Made by a program: the position numbers and the translations under genes. From CAYQAJ01 sp964415245 (lineage in GTDB: Bacteria > Planctomycetota > Planctomycetia > Pirellulales > Pirellulaceae), in assembly GCA_964415245.1 (NCBI GenBank), contig CAYQAJ010000168.1, positions 1 to 11,399 of the forward strand: a stretch of DNA of 11,399 bases, read 5' to 3'. Each line of letters starts with the position of its first letter. Positions within the stretch are counted from its first letter, which is position 1. The notes under the pieces were generated by a model. That model saw only the letters and a program-made list of their open reading frames with translations. It was not told the DNA's origin and searched no databases. Positions 1 to 6,499 of this stretch are shown piece by piece.

Positions 1-1160
1 CGCCCGTACTCGGGCACGTTGTTGAAGTACGCGAAAACCTGGTAGAACTCCCGCTGCGTGAACGGGTCGAACTTGTGGTCGTGGCAGCGGGCGCACCCCA
101 TCGTCAGCCCCAGGAAAACCGTGAACGTGGTATCGACGCGATCGACCACGTACTCCACCGCGTATTCCTCGGGAATGATGCCCCCTTCGGCGTTGCCGCG
201 GTGGTTGCGGTTGAAACCGGTGGCGATTTTTTGGTCGCGCGTCGCACCAGGCAGCAGGTCGCCGGCAATCTGCTCGACGATGAACCGGTCCCACGGCAGG
301 TTGCGGTTCAAGGCGTCGATCACCCAGTCGCGCCACCGCCACATCGAGCGCGGGCCGTCGTTCTGGTAGCCGCTGGTGTCGGCGTACCGCGCTGCGTCGA
401 GCCACGGCGCCGCCATCCGCTCGCCGTATCGCGGCGATGCCAAGAGTCGGTCGACCAACCGCTCATAAGCATCGGGCCGCTCGTCGGCGACAAAGGCGTC
501 GGCCTCGTCAAGCGTCGGCGGCAGGCCGGTCAGGTCGAGCGTGGCGCGACGGACGAGCGCCCATTTGTCTGCCTCGGGCGATGGCGCAAGTCCTTCGCGC
601 TCCAGCCGCGCGAGCACGAAGGCATCGATCGCGCCGCGCGGCCAATCGCGCGATTCGACCGCCGGCAATGCCGGGCGAATCGGCGTCACCAGCGACCAGT
701 GCCGCTCCCAGGTCGCGCCCTGCTCGATCCAGCGGCGAATCAGCTCGATCTGCGCCGGCGTGAGCGTGCGATCGGAATCGGCCGGTGGCATCCGCTCGTC
801 GGGGTCGTCGGCGGTAATGCGTCGAACGATCTCGCTGGCTGCCGTGTCGCCGGGAACCACAACACGCTTACCCTCGCGCTCGGCGAACAGCCCGTCGCGC
901 GTGTCGAGCCGCAGCTCGGCCTCGCGCTTCCCCTCATCGGGCCCGTGGCACTGCAAGCACGACTCCGAGAGCAGCGGGCGGATATCGCGCTGGAACAGCA
1001 CGGCGTCGCGCGCTTGCCCAGCTTCTCTGTCATTCTGCCCCTGCAATTTCCCGAACATCGCAACGCACAACGCCAGCGCCACGGCCGCCATGAGACCCCA
1101 TGAAGCTCGCGACGGCCGGCCCGTGTGGTACAGCAATCCGCTGAGGAATGAGCGAATCAC
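1..1160 (-). CDS. Planctomycetal cytochrome protein, PSCyt1 + DUF1549 (5' part, cut by left edge)
   Basis: One frame is open on the minus strand from about 1260 to the left edge. Counting from a GTG at 1160, a CxxCH haem-binding motif (CLQCHGPDEG) begins at residue 68, and the LRLDTREG and MPPADSDRTLT stretches that follow are typical of the PSCyt1 domain. The motif GCARCHDHKFDP near residue 355 marks DUF1549 (PSCyt2), so the missing 3' part should hold the DUF1553 domain. These large proteins are expanded in Planctomycetes and are thought to be exported haem proteins; the substrate is unknown. The start is uncertain. GTG 1160 gives an Arg-containing n-region before the hydrophobic stretch WGLMAAVALALCVAMF, as expected for a signal peptide. 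ATG 1091 starts directly at MAAVALALC with no positive charge. Neither has a strong Shine-Dalgarno, though GAAGG lies just before the GTG. The haem motif and the DUF1549 motif are in the same frame, so no frameshift is seen. Confidence 0.93.
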   Translation of the reverse strand, partial: MIRSFLSGLLYHTGRPSRASWGLMAAVALALCVAMFGKLQGQNDREAGQARDAVLFQRDIRPLLSESCLQCHGPDEGKREAELRLDTRDGLFAEREGKRVVVPGDTAASEIVRRITADDPDERMPPADSDRTLTPAQIELIRRWIEQGATWERHWSLVTPIRPALPAVESRDWPRGAIDAFVLARLEREGLAPSPEADKWALVRRATLDLTGLPPTLDEADAFVADERPDAYERLVDRLLASPRYGERMAAPWLDAARYADTSGYQNDGPRSMWRWRDWVIDALNRNLPWDRFIVEQIAGDLLPGATRDQKIATGFNRNHRGNAEGGIIPEEYAVEYVVDRVDTTFTVFLGLTMGCARCHDHKFDPFTQREFYQVFAYFNNVPEYG

Positions 1161-1261
1161 GCCCTTCGACCTCGCTAAAATGAAGGCGTATGGTGCCCGA
1201 ATGAGTCGGCCGATTGCGGTTGGTTGCACTCCCGAACGGAGCAAGACAACCGGTCGCGGCC

Positions 1262-1275
1262 TTGAGTATACTCAA
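1262..1275. promoter_or_regulatory. Perfect 14-bp palindrome overlapping TATACT
   Basis: TTGAGTATACTCAA is its own reverse complement. It lies between two divergently transcribed genes (starts at 1160 minus and 1554 plus). Its centre reads TATACT on both strands, so it could be a -10 box in either direction. On the plus strand AAGACA lies 18 bp upstream; on the minus strand no good -35 is seen. It may be an operator for a dimeric regulator, a promoter element, or chance. No regulator gene is visible nearby. Confidence 0.35.
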
Positions 1276-1404
1276 TCGCACGCGGTTCCGAAACTTTTGG
1301 GATACCGCCGAATCCGGCAGCGGGGGCGTCGGCGGCGCATCGGGCCAACCTGACGCTGCGGCAGGCACAGATTGCACATGGGAAGGAGTGATGCGGCCGG
1401 GCGC

Positions 1405-1453
1405 GTGCACTGTGCGTTCTGCGCCTGATACTCTGCACTCTGCACTTTGCACT
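1405..1453. repeat. Heptad tandem repeat, consensus NTGCACT (7 units)
   Basis: Seven consecutive 7-bp units run GTGCACT, GTGCGTT, CTGCGCC, TGATACT, CTGCACT, CTGCACT, TTGCACT. The last three are nearly identical and the earlier ones are degenerate. The array ends four bases before the left arm of the hairpin repeat at 1458. It resembles the heptameric STRR class known from cyanobacteria and other bacteria; no function is evident. Confidence 0.8.
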
Positions 1454-1457
1454 CGAC

Positions 1458-1549
1458 CGTATTTCAAAACCGTCGGGGACTGGCTCATTTTGCGCAGTCC
1501 GCGGAGCAAAATGTGCCTGTCCCCTTCTCCGAGACGGTTTGGAAATACG
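1458..1549 (+). repeat. Long hairpin repeat, copy 1
   Basis: A 92-bp imperfect palindrome. The outer arms are CGTATTTCAAAACCGTC (1458-1474) and GACGGTTTGGAAATACG (1533-1549), pairing at 16 of 17 positions. The inner stem pairs GGGGAC (1475-1480) with GTCCCC (1519-1524), GGC with GCC, and CATTTTGC (1486-1493) with GCAAAATG (1506-1513). T-T mismatches lie between these blocks, and the loop is 12 nt (1494-1505). On the right, eight unpaired bases, TTCTCCGA (1525-1532), separate inner and outer stems. The right arm ends 4 bp before the ATG at 1554, so the hairpin would occupy the leader of that gene. There is no T-tract, so it is not a classic terminator. Confidence 0.9.
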
Positions 1550-1553
1550 TTCT

Positions 1554-2666
1554 ATGCACACGGCACTTGTCTTCGGTGGCTACGGCGTATTTGGCGCCCA
1601 CGTAGCGCGCGAGCTGGCAAAGCGGGGAATATCGGTGTGCGTGGCGGGGCGCGATGCGGCCAAGGCGGCGCAAAGCGCGGCTGCACTCGGGCCAGAGCAC
1701 ACCTCGCAGCGGGCCGACGTGTCGAATCGTGAGTCGTGCCTGGCGGCGCTGGAAGGAAAGTCGGTCGCCGTCAATTGCGCCGGGCCTTTCCAACAACTGA
1801 ATGCGTCGCTGTTGGAGGCCTGTCTTGCGCGCGGTGTGCACTACGTCGACATCGCCGACGACCGCCGCTATGCCGCCATGGTGCGCGAATTTGGCCCACG
1901 GTTCGCCGATGCCGGTCTGGCGGCCGTGTATGGCGCGTCGAGCCTGCCCTCGATTTCGCTGGCGCTTGCGCACGTGGCGCTCCGCGCGGCGAAGGGCAAC
2001 GCGGCAACGAACGAAGCCGCGCCGCGCGTGAAGCGCGTCTACGCGACTCTCTTCATCGGCAACGACAATCCCAAGGGCCAGGCTGCGGTCCGATCGGCCG
2101 TCGAGTCGCTCGGTAAACCCATTGCCGCCCCCCAGGGCACGCTACGAGGTTTGGCCGATCGACGCATTGTCGAACTGCCTCCGCCGTTCGGCCGGAAGGC
2201 GGCGGCCAACTTCGACTCCCCCGACTACGATTTGATGCCCGAGGCCACTGGCGCCCGCGAAGTGATGGTGCAAACAAGCTTTGAAATGCCGGGCGTTCTG
2301 GCCTCTATGCGGTTCTTCTCGGCCTGCGCACCGGGGCTGGGAAAGTGGCTGCTGCCCAAAATGGCCGGCCTGGGATTGGTGCGGCGGATCATGGGCTGCT
2401 CGGGGGGCGTCGTCCAGGTCGAATTGCAGATGGAAGACGGCTCCCATCGGCGGGCTGCGATTGTCGCCCGACGCGAAGGCCAACGCATGGCCGCCTTGCC
2501 CTGTGCGCTGGCGGTGGAATCGCTCTCGAAGGGAACCGCTACCAGTCGCGGCGCCATGACGGCCTGCGAACAGTTGGGCGCCGATTCGCTCATTGAGCAA
2601 ATCGTTGCCGAGGGATTCGAGCTGGTACTCGATCCGCCGCTTGGTCCGGGGCAACCATCGCAATGA
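1554..2666 (+). CDS. Saccharopine dehydrogenase-like NAD(P)-binding protein
   Basis: The 370-residue product begins MHTALVFGGYGVFGAHVARELAKRG, an N-terminal Rossmann fold with the glycine-rich dinucleotide-binding loop GGYGVFG at residues 8-14. VAGRD follows near residue 30 at the end of strand 2. VNCAGPF and HYVDIADD (around 73-102) are the usual blocks of the saccharopine dehydrogenase NADP-binding family (Sacchrp_dh_NADP). Family members include lysine-pathway enzymes and many uncharacterised oxidoreductases, so the substrate cannot be named; there is no lysine gene nearby. The ATG at 1554 is preferred. A TTG at 1539 is in frame but lies inside the right arm of hairpin copy 1. No clear Shine-Dalgarno is visible, because the hairpin occupies the space where one would lie. 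The gene stands alone on the plus strand, bracketed by two same-orientation hairpin repeats. Confidence 0.87.
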   Translation: MHTALVFGGYGVFGAHVARELAKRGISVCVAGRDAAKAAQSAAALGPEHTSQRADVSNRESCLAALEGKSVAVNCAGPFQQLNASLLEACLARGVHYVDIADDRRYAAMVREFGPRFADAGLAAVYGASSLPSISLALAHVALRAAKGNAATNEAAPRVKRVYATLFIGNDNPKGQAAVRSAVESLGKPIAAPQGTLRGLADRRIVELPPPFGRKAAANFDSPDYDLMPEATGAREVMVQTSFEMPGVLASMRFFSACAPGLGKWLLPKMAGLGLVRRIMGCSGGVVQVELQMEDGSHRRAAIVARREGQRMAALPCALAVESLSKGTATSRGAMTACEQLGADSLIEQIVAEGFELVLDPPLGPGQPSQ

Positions 2667-2699
2667 AGTGTCGAATCGGGCGCGGGCTATGGTAGACTT

Positions 2700-2799
2700 A
2701 GAGCTTATCCAAAAACCTCCGGGGACTGGCTCATTTTGCGCAGTCCGTGGAGCAAAATGTGCCTGTCCCCTTCTCTGAGACGGTTTTTGGATAAGCTCT
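2700..2799 (+). repeat. Long hairpin repeat, copy 2
   Basis: Same core and orientation as the copy at 1458. GGGGAC (2721-2726) through GTCCCC (2765-2770) is identical to copy 1 except one base in the loop (CGTGG for CGCGG). The unpaired 8-mer is TTCTCTGA (2771-2778). The outer arms are GAGCTTATCCAAAAACC (2701-2717) and GGTTTTTGGATAAGCTC (2782-2798), perfectly paired over 17 bp plus one flanking A-T. These arms differ from those of copy 1 at several positions, with matching changes on the opposite arm. TTA occurs directly on both sides (2698-2700 and 2799-2801), possibly a 3-bp target duplication. The element starts 33 bp after the preceding stop and ends 41 bp before the next ATG. Confidence 0.9.
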
Positions 2800-2840
2800 T
2801 ACGCGAAAGCAAACCCCTTCCTTCCAGAAAAAGGCATGCC

Positions 2841-3602
2841 ATGATCGGCCGACGTACATTCCTCGTGGCGGCAATAGCGAGCCTGGCGCTTGTCTGGTCG
2901 CATGATGCAGTCCCGGTCAGCGCGCAACAACAGCAGCAGGACGGGCAGGCGCGTTCTTCATCGAAGGTGCCGCCGCCGCTCACCACCTACAAAGGCCGCC
3001 GCATCGCCCAAACGATGCACTACACCGGGGCCGAGTGGCTCATTCGCGACGAGCGGGAGCGCGAGGAACGCACCGCACTCATGCTCAAGCACCTGGGCGT
3101 CAAGCCCGGCATGGTGGTGTGCGACATGGGCTGCGGCAACGGCTTCCACACGCTGAAGCTGGCCGAGATGGTCGGCCCCAAGGGGCAGGTGTTGGCCGTT
3201 GACATTCAGCCCGAGATGCTCGTCTTGCTCCGCGAGCGGGCCGAACAGCAGGGGGTCGAAAACATCACGCCGATCCTCGGTTCGCTGCACAATCCGCGGC
3301 TTCCCGCGCATAGCGTCGATCTGGTCCTGTTAGTCGACGTGTATCACGAGTTCTCGCATCCCGAGCACATGCTCAAGGCGATGCGCGAGTCGCTGACCGA
3401 CCACGGGCGGATTGTGCTAGTCGAGTTTCGCGCCGAGGACCCCAAAGTGCCCATCAAACCGCTGCACAAGATGAGCAAAGAACAAATCATGAAAGAGCTG
3501 CCCCCCAACGGCTTCAAACTGGCCGAAGAATACGACGAGCTACCCTGGCAGCACATGATGTTCTTCGAGCGCGACGACGACGCGGAGAAGGGGAAGCCGT
3601 AG
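2841..3602 (+). CDS. Class I SAM-dependent methyltransferase with Tat-like signal peptide
   Basis: The 253-residue product has SAM-binding motif I, VCDMGCGNG, at residues 93-101. The acidic residue D111 at the end of strand 2 (VLAVD) would contact the ribose, and motif LVDVYHEFSHPEHML (144-158) is typical of Methyltransf_11/25-type enzymes. The N-terminus is MIGRRTFLVAAIASLALVW, which fits the Tat consensus (RR-x-F-L) followed by a hydrophobic stretch. A plausible cleavage site is VSA before a glutamine run (QQQQQ, 29-33). The methyl acceptor cannot be predicted. Export is odd, because SAM is cytoplasmic; either the N-terminus acts as a membrane anchor or the start is downstream, though the methyltransferase domain begins only after residue 55. 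ATG 2841 was chosen because it exposes the leader; the frame is open further upstream, through hairpin copy 2. Confidence 0.88.
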   Translation: MIGRRTFLVAAIASLALVWSHDAVPVSAQQQQQDGQARSSSKVPPPLTTYKGRRIAQTMHYTGAEWLIRDEREREERTALMLKHLGVKPGMVVCDMGCGNGFHTLKLAEMVGPKGQVLAVDIQPEMLVLLRERAEQQGVENITPILGSLHNPRLPAHSVDLVLLVDVYHEFSHPEHMLKAMRESLTDHGRIVLVEFRAEDPKVPIKPLHKMSKEQIMKELPPNGFKLAEEYDELPWQHMMFFERDDDAEKGKP

Positions 3603-3618
3603 GAAGTTGCCCCAAGGA

Positions 3619-3641
3619 ATGTCGTGTCAAAAAACCGACAT
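3619..3641. terminator. Weak hairpin between convergent genes
   Basis: ATGTCG (3619-3624) pairs with CGACAT (3636-3641) around an 11-nt loop containing six A. It lies in the 52-bp space between two convergent stop codons (3602 plus and 3655 minus). The stem is short and no T-tract follows on either strand, so it is only a candidate bidirectional terminator. Confidence 0.25.
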
Positions 3642-3654
3642 CTAGCGCAGCCGC

Positions 3655-4560
3655 CTAACCCAGCCGCTTTCGTGCATCGACGAGCATTTCGGCGAAAAGT
3701 TTTGCTTGCTCGGCCAGCGCGGCCACGCGGTCGTCGGGGCGGGTGCTGGCCTCGATCATGACCCAGCCTTCGTAGTCGCAGCCTACCAACAGGTCGATCA
3801 GCTTCTGCCACGGGTAGCCGTCGCTATCGAGCTCGCGGACGTGCAGCGTGGCGCCGAGGCGGTTCTTGACCAGGTTGAAGTTGTGCTCCAGCCCCTCGCC
3901 CTGAAGGTCCTGCGGGTTTGAGTTCCAGCAGATGGCCACGTTCTCGTTGTCGGCTACGTCCATGATGGCCTTGATTGTCGGCAGCTCGGCGCACTGGCCG
4001 TGCACTTCCAGCCGCACTTGCTGCCCGTAGCCGGCGCCGAATTCGCCCAACTCGTTCAGGGCGCGGCCGATCTGTAGAATCGTCTTTTCGTGCGGCACGC
4101 CGTCGTGGAAGCTGTCGGGCTTCACCTTCACGCCGGTGCCGCCCACGTCGTGGCTGAGCAGGATGAAGCCTTTGGCGGTGTGAATCGACTTTTTGAGTAT
4201 CGCGGGATCGGGGTTGTCGAACCGCTCGTCGCTCCCCAGGCCGACCAAAGTAACGGCGCTATCGGCGAATCGGGCGCGAACCTCGTCGCGCTGCGCTTCG
4301 TTGAGCGAGGGCTCGACGCCATGCGCGTGCGTGGTGCGCAGCTCGACGCCCTGAACGTCGGCCTTGGTGCAATTGGCGATGAGCGTGGGCAGGTCCCAGT
4401 CATTGCCCCACTGGTACGTGACCAGGCCGTAGGCCATCTTCAGGCCTTTTTCCTCTTCGTCGGCGCGGCAGGCCAGTGAATCGAGCAAAGGCAAGGCCGC
4501 CAGCGCCCCGGCACCGGCGATAGCGCGGCCGAGAAATGTGCGACGAGTGGAGGGATTCAT
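3655..4560 (-). CDS. Sugar phosphate isomerase/epimerase-like TIM barrel, Tat leader
   Basis: The 301-residue product starts MNPSTRRTFLGRAIAGAGALAALP, a good Tat signal (TRRTFLGR) with a short hydrophobic core, so it is probably exported folded. The remainder resembles the xylose-isomerase-like / AP-endonuclease family 2 TIM barrel: VQGVELRTTH (69-78), VRLEVHGQ (182-189), CWNSNP (211-216), LHVREL (239-244) and WVMIEAS (266-272). E185, H240 and E270 are likely metal ligands; the usual Asp on the fifth strand appears replaced by the CWNSNP motif. Planctomycetes carry many paralogues of this exported type, usually of unknown sugar specificity. A Shine-Dalgarno AGGGAG (4568-4573) lies 7 nt before the ATG. 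The gene is 75 bp downstream of a DUF2071 gene on the same strand, so co-transcription is possible. Confidence 0.9.
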   Translation of the reverse strand: MNPSTRRTFLGRAIAGAGALAALPLLDSLACRADEEEKGLKMAYGLVTYQWGNDWDLPTLIANCTKADVQGVELRTTHAHGVEPSLNEAQRDEVRARFADSAVTLVGLGSDERFDNPDPAILKKSIHTAKGFILLSHDVGGTGVKVKPDSFHDGVPHEKTILQIGRALNELGEFGAGYGQQVRLEVHGQCAELPTIKAIMDVADNENVAICWNSNPQDLQGEGLEHNFNLVKNRLGATLHVRELDSDGYPWQKLIDLLVGCDYEGWVMIEASTRPDDRVAALAEQAKLFAEMLVDARKRLG

Positions 4561-4635
4561 GGGCGCACTCCCTGAAATACGGGCGGAGCAAGCAACGCTC
4601 CTTGAAGTCTAGTCACTGGCCGTGTCATGCGAAAG

Positions 4636-5315
4636 TCACGCGATGCGGCGCGGGCGGTGCACCAACACGTCCGAACCGTCGGCGAGAAAGGCGGAGTCGG
4701 GCGGCCGGGCCAGCACTTCGGCCCAGGAGGAGCCGTAAAGCCGCTCGGCATCGCAGTCGAACTTGAAGCTGTGGGCGGGCCACACGTTCCAGCGGGGATG
4801 CTCGACGCGGTATTCGAGCGTGCCGCCGTCGCGCTGCNNNNNNNNNNNNNNNNNNNNNNNNNNNNNNNNNNNNNNNNNNNNNNNNNNNNNNNNNNNNNNN
4901 NNNNNNNNNNNNNNNNNNNNNNNNNNNNNNNNNNNNNGTGTCGCATGGGGAGCGAAGCGTAGTTCTCGTTGTAGAACCACCGCGCCACGCGGGCCACCGC
5001 CCACCGGGGCACAAGCTCCTTAATGAACACGACGCCGCGGCGCACTTCGTCACCTTCGCGGCGGCGCACGTAAATCCGCAAGTTCAATTCCTCGAAGCGG
5101 CGGTGCCCCGGAATCGACAATCCCAACAGGCGCGTGCGGTCGAACATTAGCCCGACGACGCTGACATAGTGGTGGCCGCCGAAGTCGTCCAGCTCCGTGC
5201 CGCGGGGAACATAGAGCGCGACCCGATCGGGGTCGACGCGCCAATTGAGCATGGCCACGTGAAGCCAGCGGGCGGAGAGAAACACGCCGCGGTGTCGGCT
5301 TTCTTCATGCGACAT
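4636..5315 (-). CDS. DUF2071 (YqjF-like) protein, interrupted by an assembly gap
   Basis: Before the gap, 126 residues from ATG 5315 read as the N-terminal half of DUF2071/YqjF: RGVFLSARWLHVAMLNWRVDP, YVPRGTELDDFGGHHYVSVVGLMF and VFIKELVPRWAVARVARWFYNENY. After the gap, 66 residues form the usual C-terminus (RDGGTLEYRVEHPRWNVWPA through PPDSAFLADGSDVLVHRPRRIA), ending at TGA 4636-4638. The two halves lie in different frames if the gap is taken as 100 bp. The gap length is therefore arbitrary; a true length of 2 modulo 3 would restore one frame. I see no sign that the gene itself is broken. Translating straight through the N run, which would end at 4557, gives a wrong C-terminus. The function of the family is unknown. 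Confidence 0.85.
4838..4937. other. Assembly gap, 100 N
   Basis: Exactly 100 ambiguous bases, the conventional size for a scaffold gap of unknown length. It falls inside the DUF2071 gene. The flanks belong to the same protein family in the expected order, which supports the scaffold join. Confidence 0.98.
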
Positions 5316-5384
5316 AGTGAAAACCGCGAGGTGCCGCGTCTGCCGCGCAATGCCGTCTGGTGTCTGTCAGTACGCGAGTGCAAA

Positions 5385-5404
5385 CCCGCCCCTTCCGGGG
5401 CGGG
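5385..5404 (-). terminator. GC-rich hairpin, possible terminator
   Basis: On the minus strand, CCCGCCCC pairs with GGGGCGGG over 8 bp around a GGAA loop, which is a GNRA tetraloop, followed by TTTGC. It lies 39 bp after the stop of the hypothetical gene ending at 5444 and 70 bp before the DUF2071 start. The stem is strong but the T-tract is only three bases, so termination is plausible rather than certain. Confidence 0.5.
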
Positions 5405-5443
5405 CTATCGTTGCGAAAAGCACCTGGTATCTGGCGCGAAGAG

Positions 5444-6010
5444 CTACTGCGGGCGGCGGGGCATCTTGCGCGGATACGGCGGCGCCTGCGATGGCGGAAG
5501 CGTCTGCCCCGTCTCCTCGGCCCAGCCATCGCGTTCTTCGGCCGATGCATAGTACCGCAGCCACGTTTCCGGATCGTCGCCGTCATCGAGGCAGTGCCAG
5601 TGCAGGTAGTTCTTGGGCAGGTCGATCTTCTTCTCGGGCGAAGGAAGAATGTCGCGGCACAACAGGCAATAGAGCTGCCGGTCGGAGAGATGGTCGGTCA
5701 GCTCCAACACGATCCGCTGCTGGTACAGCTTGTGAATCGTGTCCCACAGCAATCGGTGCAACTGTTTGTCGTCAAGCGTATCGTGACGCGGCAACACCAG
5801 TTCGGGCTCGAACCATCGGCTGATCGGCAGCACCGGCGCGCGTTCCCACGCCAACAGCGACGCCAGGAACTCGTTCTCCATGGTTGTCGTCATGCGGCGT
5901 GTGTTGACCAGCTCCATCGACTCGTCGATGTAGGGTTCGAGCTCGTCGCGCAGCCGCGCGTTGAGCAGGAGCTGGTCGACTTCGTCGGATTGCGATCCGG
6001 CGTTGGTCAT
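5444..6010 (-). CDS. Conserved-looking hypothetical protein, acidic, with Cys/His cluster
   Basis: The 188-residue product from ATG 6010 is soluble, with no signal peptide or membrane segment. The start is taken at MTNAGSQSDEVDQLLLNARLRDELEPYIDE; upstream residues from 6205 look like non-coding translation (many Arg and Cys, no pattern). The body is helical and charged, with ENEFLASLLAWERAPVLPISRWFEPEL around 45-71 and LYCLLCRDILPSPEKKIDLPK around 113-133. CxxC (115, 118) and HWHC (137-140) could together bind a metal, but this is only a pattern. The tail is rich in Pro and Arg. I recall similar uncharacterised proteins in planctomycetes but cannot name a family. It is a single gene on the minus strand, with a hairpin downstream. 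Confidence 0.78.
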   Translation of the reverse strand: MTNAGSQSDEVDQLLLNARLRDELEPYIDESMELVNTRRMTTTMENEFLASLLAWERAPVLPISRWFEPELVLPRHDTLDDKQLHRLLWDTIHKLYQQRIVLELTDHLSDRQLYCLLCRDILPSPEKKIDLPKNYLHWHCLDDGDDPETWLRYYASAEERDGWAEETGQTLPPSQAPPYPRKMPRRPQ

Positions 6011-6347
6011 GTGGCGGAACTCGTTGCGAAACTCGTATTGTGCTGCCTGTTCGGCGAACGGGCGCGAAATGCGCCTCGTTGCCGTACCGCACGCCGAAGT
6101 GCGCCACTCGGCAAGCCTGCGGCACGACCCCGAACCGGGCGCTGCCCCAATCCTTCGACTGTACCAACAATCGCCGCGGCCGCAAGGGTTTAGGACGCCC
6201 ACCAACGCCCCGCGAAGGGGCTATTCTCCGAGCCGCGCCACACGACTGTTACCACCGCCCGGGTGGTGCCGGCAGATTCGCCAGAATCGGCATTATTTTG
6301 GGCCGCTAGCATCGGCGGACGAGACTGGCGAGTCGCCCCGGTATGAG
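6011..6347. other. Intergenic region without a recognisable gene
   Basis: About 340 bp upstream of the hypothetical gene. The overlapping reading frames give Arg- and Cys-rich translations without family features. Small inverted repeats occur (ACCACC/GGTGGT and GATTC/GAATC, about 6252-6285). I see no convincing promoter or RNA gene. Confidence 0.5.
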
Positions 6348-6375
6348 GTCTCGGAGTAGGGGACAGGCACACGCA

Positions 6376-6410
6376 AAGTTTTAAGTTTTCGGTGTTCAGT
6401 TTTCAGCCGG
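6376..6410. repeat. Heptad tandem repeat, consensus near CAGTTTT (5 units)
   Basis: Units run AAGTTTT, AAGTTTT, CGGTGTT, CAGTTTT, CAGCCGG in strict 7-bp register, the last degenerate. The array lies in the expanded loop of hairpin copy 3. Confidence 0.7.
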
Positions 6411-6421
6411 CGGGCGACCGT

Positions 6422-6449
6422 ACAACCGACAACGGACAACTGACCACGG
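6422..6449. repeat. Heptad tandem repeat, consensus ACAACNG (4 units)
   Basis: Units run ACAACCG, ACAACGG, ACAACTG, ACCACGG. This is a second array with a different consensus, 11 bp from the previous one and also within the loop of hairpin copy 3. Confidence 0.75.
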
Positions 6450-6499
6450 ACTTTCCAATGGCCAAAATGAGCCAGTCCCCGACGGTTTTGAAATACGCT

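Noticed and set aside
75..1103. A 342-codon open frame on the plus strand
   Set aside because: It is antisense to the PSCyt1/DUF1549 gene, whose CxxCH and GCARCHDHKFDP motifs identify the true strand.
1405..1453. Possible CRISPR array from the short repeats
   Set aside because: The units are 7 bp and contiguous, without spacers, and no cas gene is present.
1458..1549. Hairpin copy 1 as a rho-independent terminator
   Set aside because: It lies just before a start codon, has no T-tract on either strand, and its sequence recurs at two other places with a conserved core, which fits a repeat family better.
4557..5315. A 252-residue reading of the DUF2071 gene straight through the N run
   Set aside because: The residues after the gap in that frame are meaningless, while another frame gives the expected family C-terminus ending at 4636.
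5944..6205. Upstream extension of the hypothetical gene to 6205
   Set aside because: The extra residues (65) look like non-coding translation with many Cys and Arg, while the ATG at 6010 begins a regular, acidic helical sequence.
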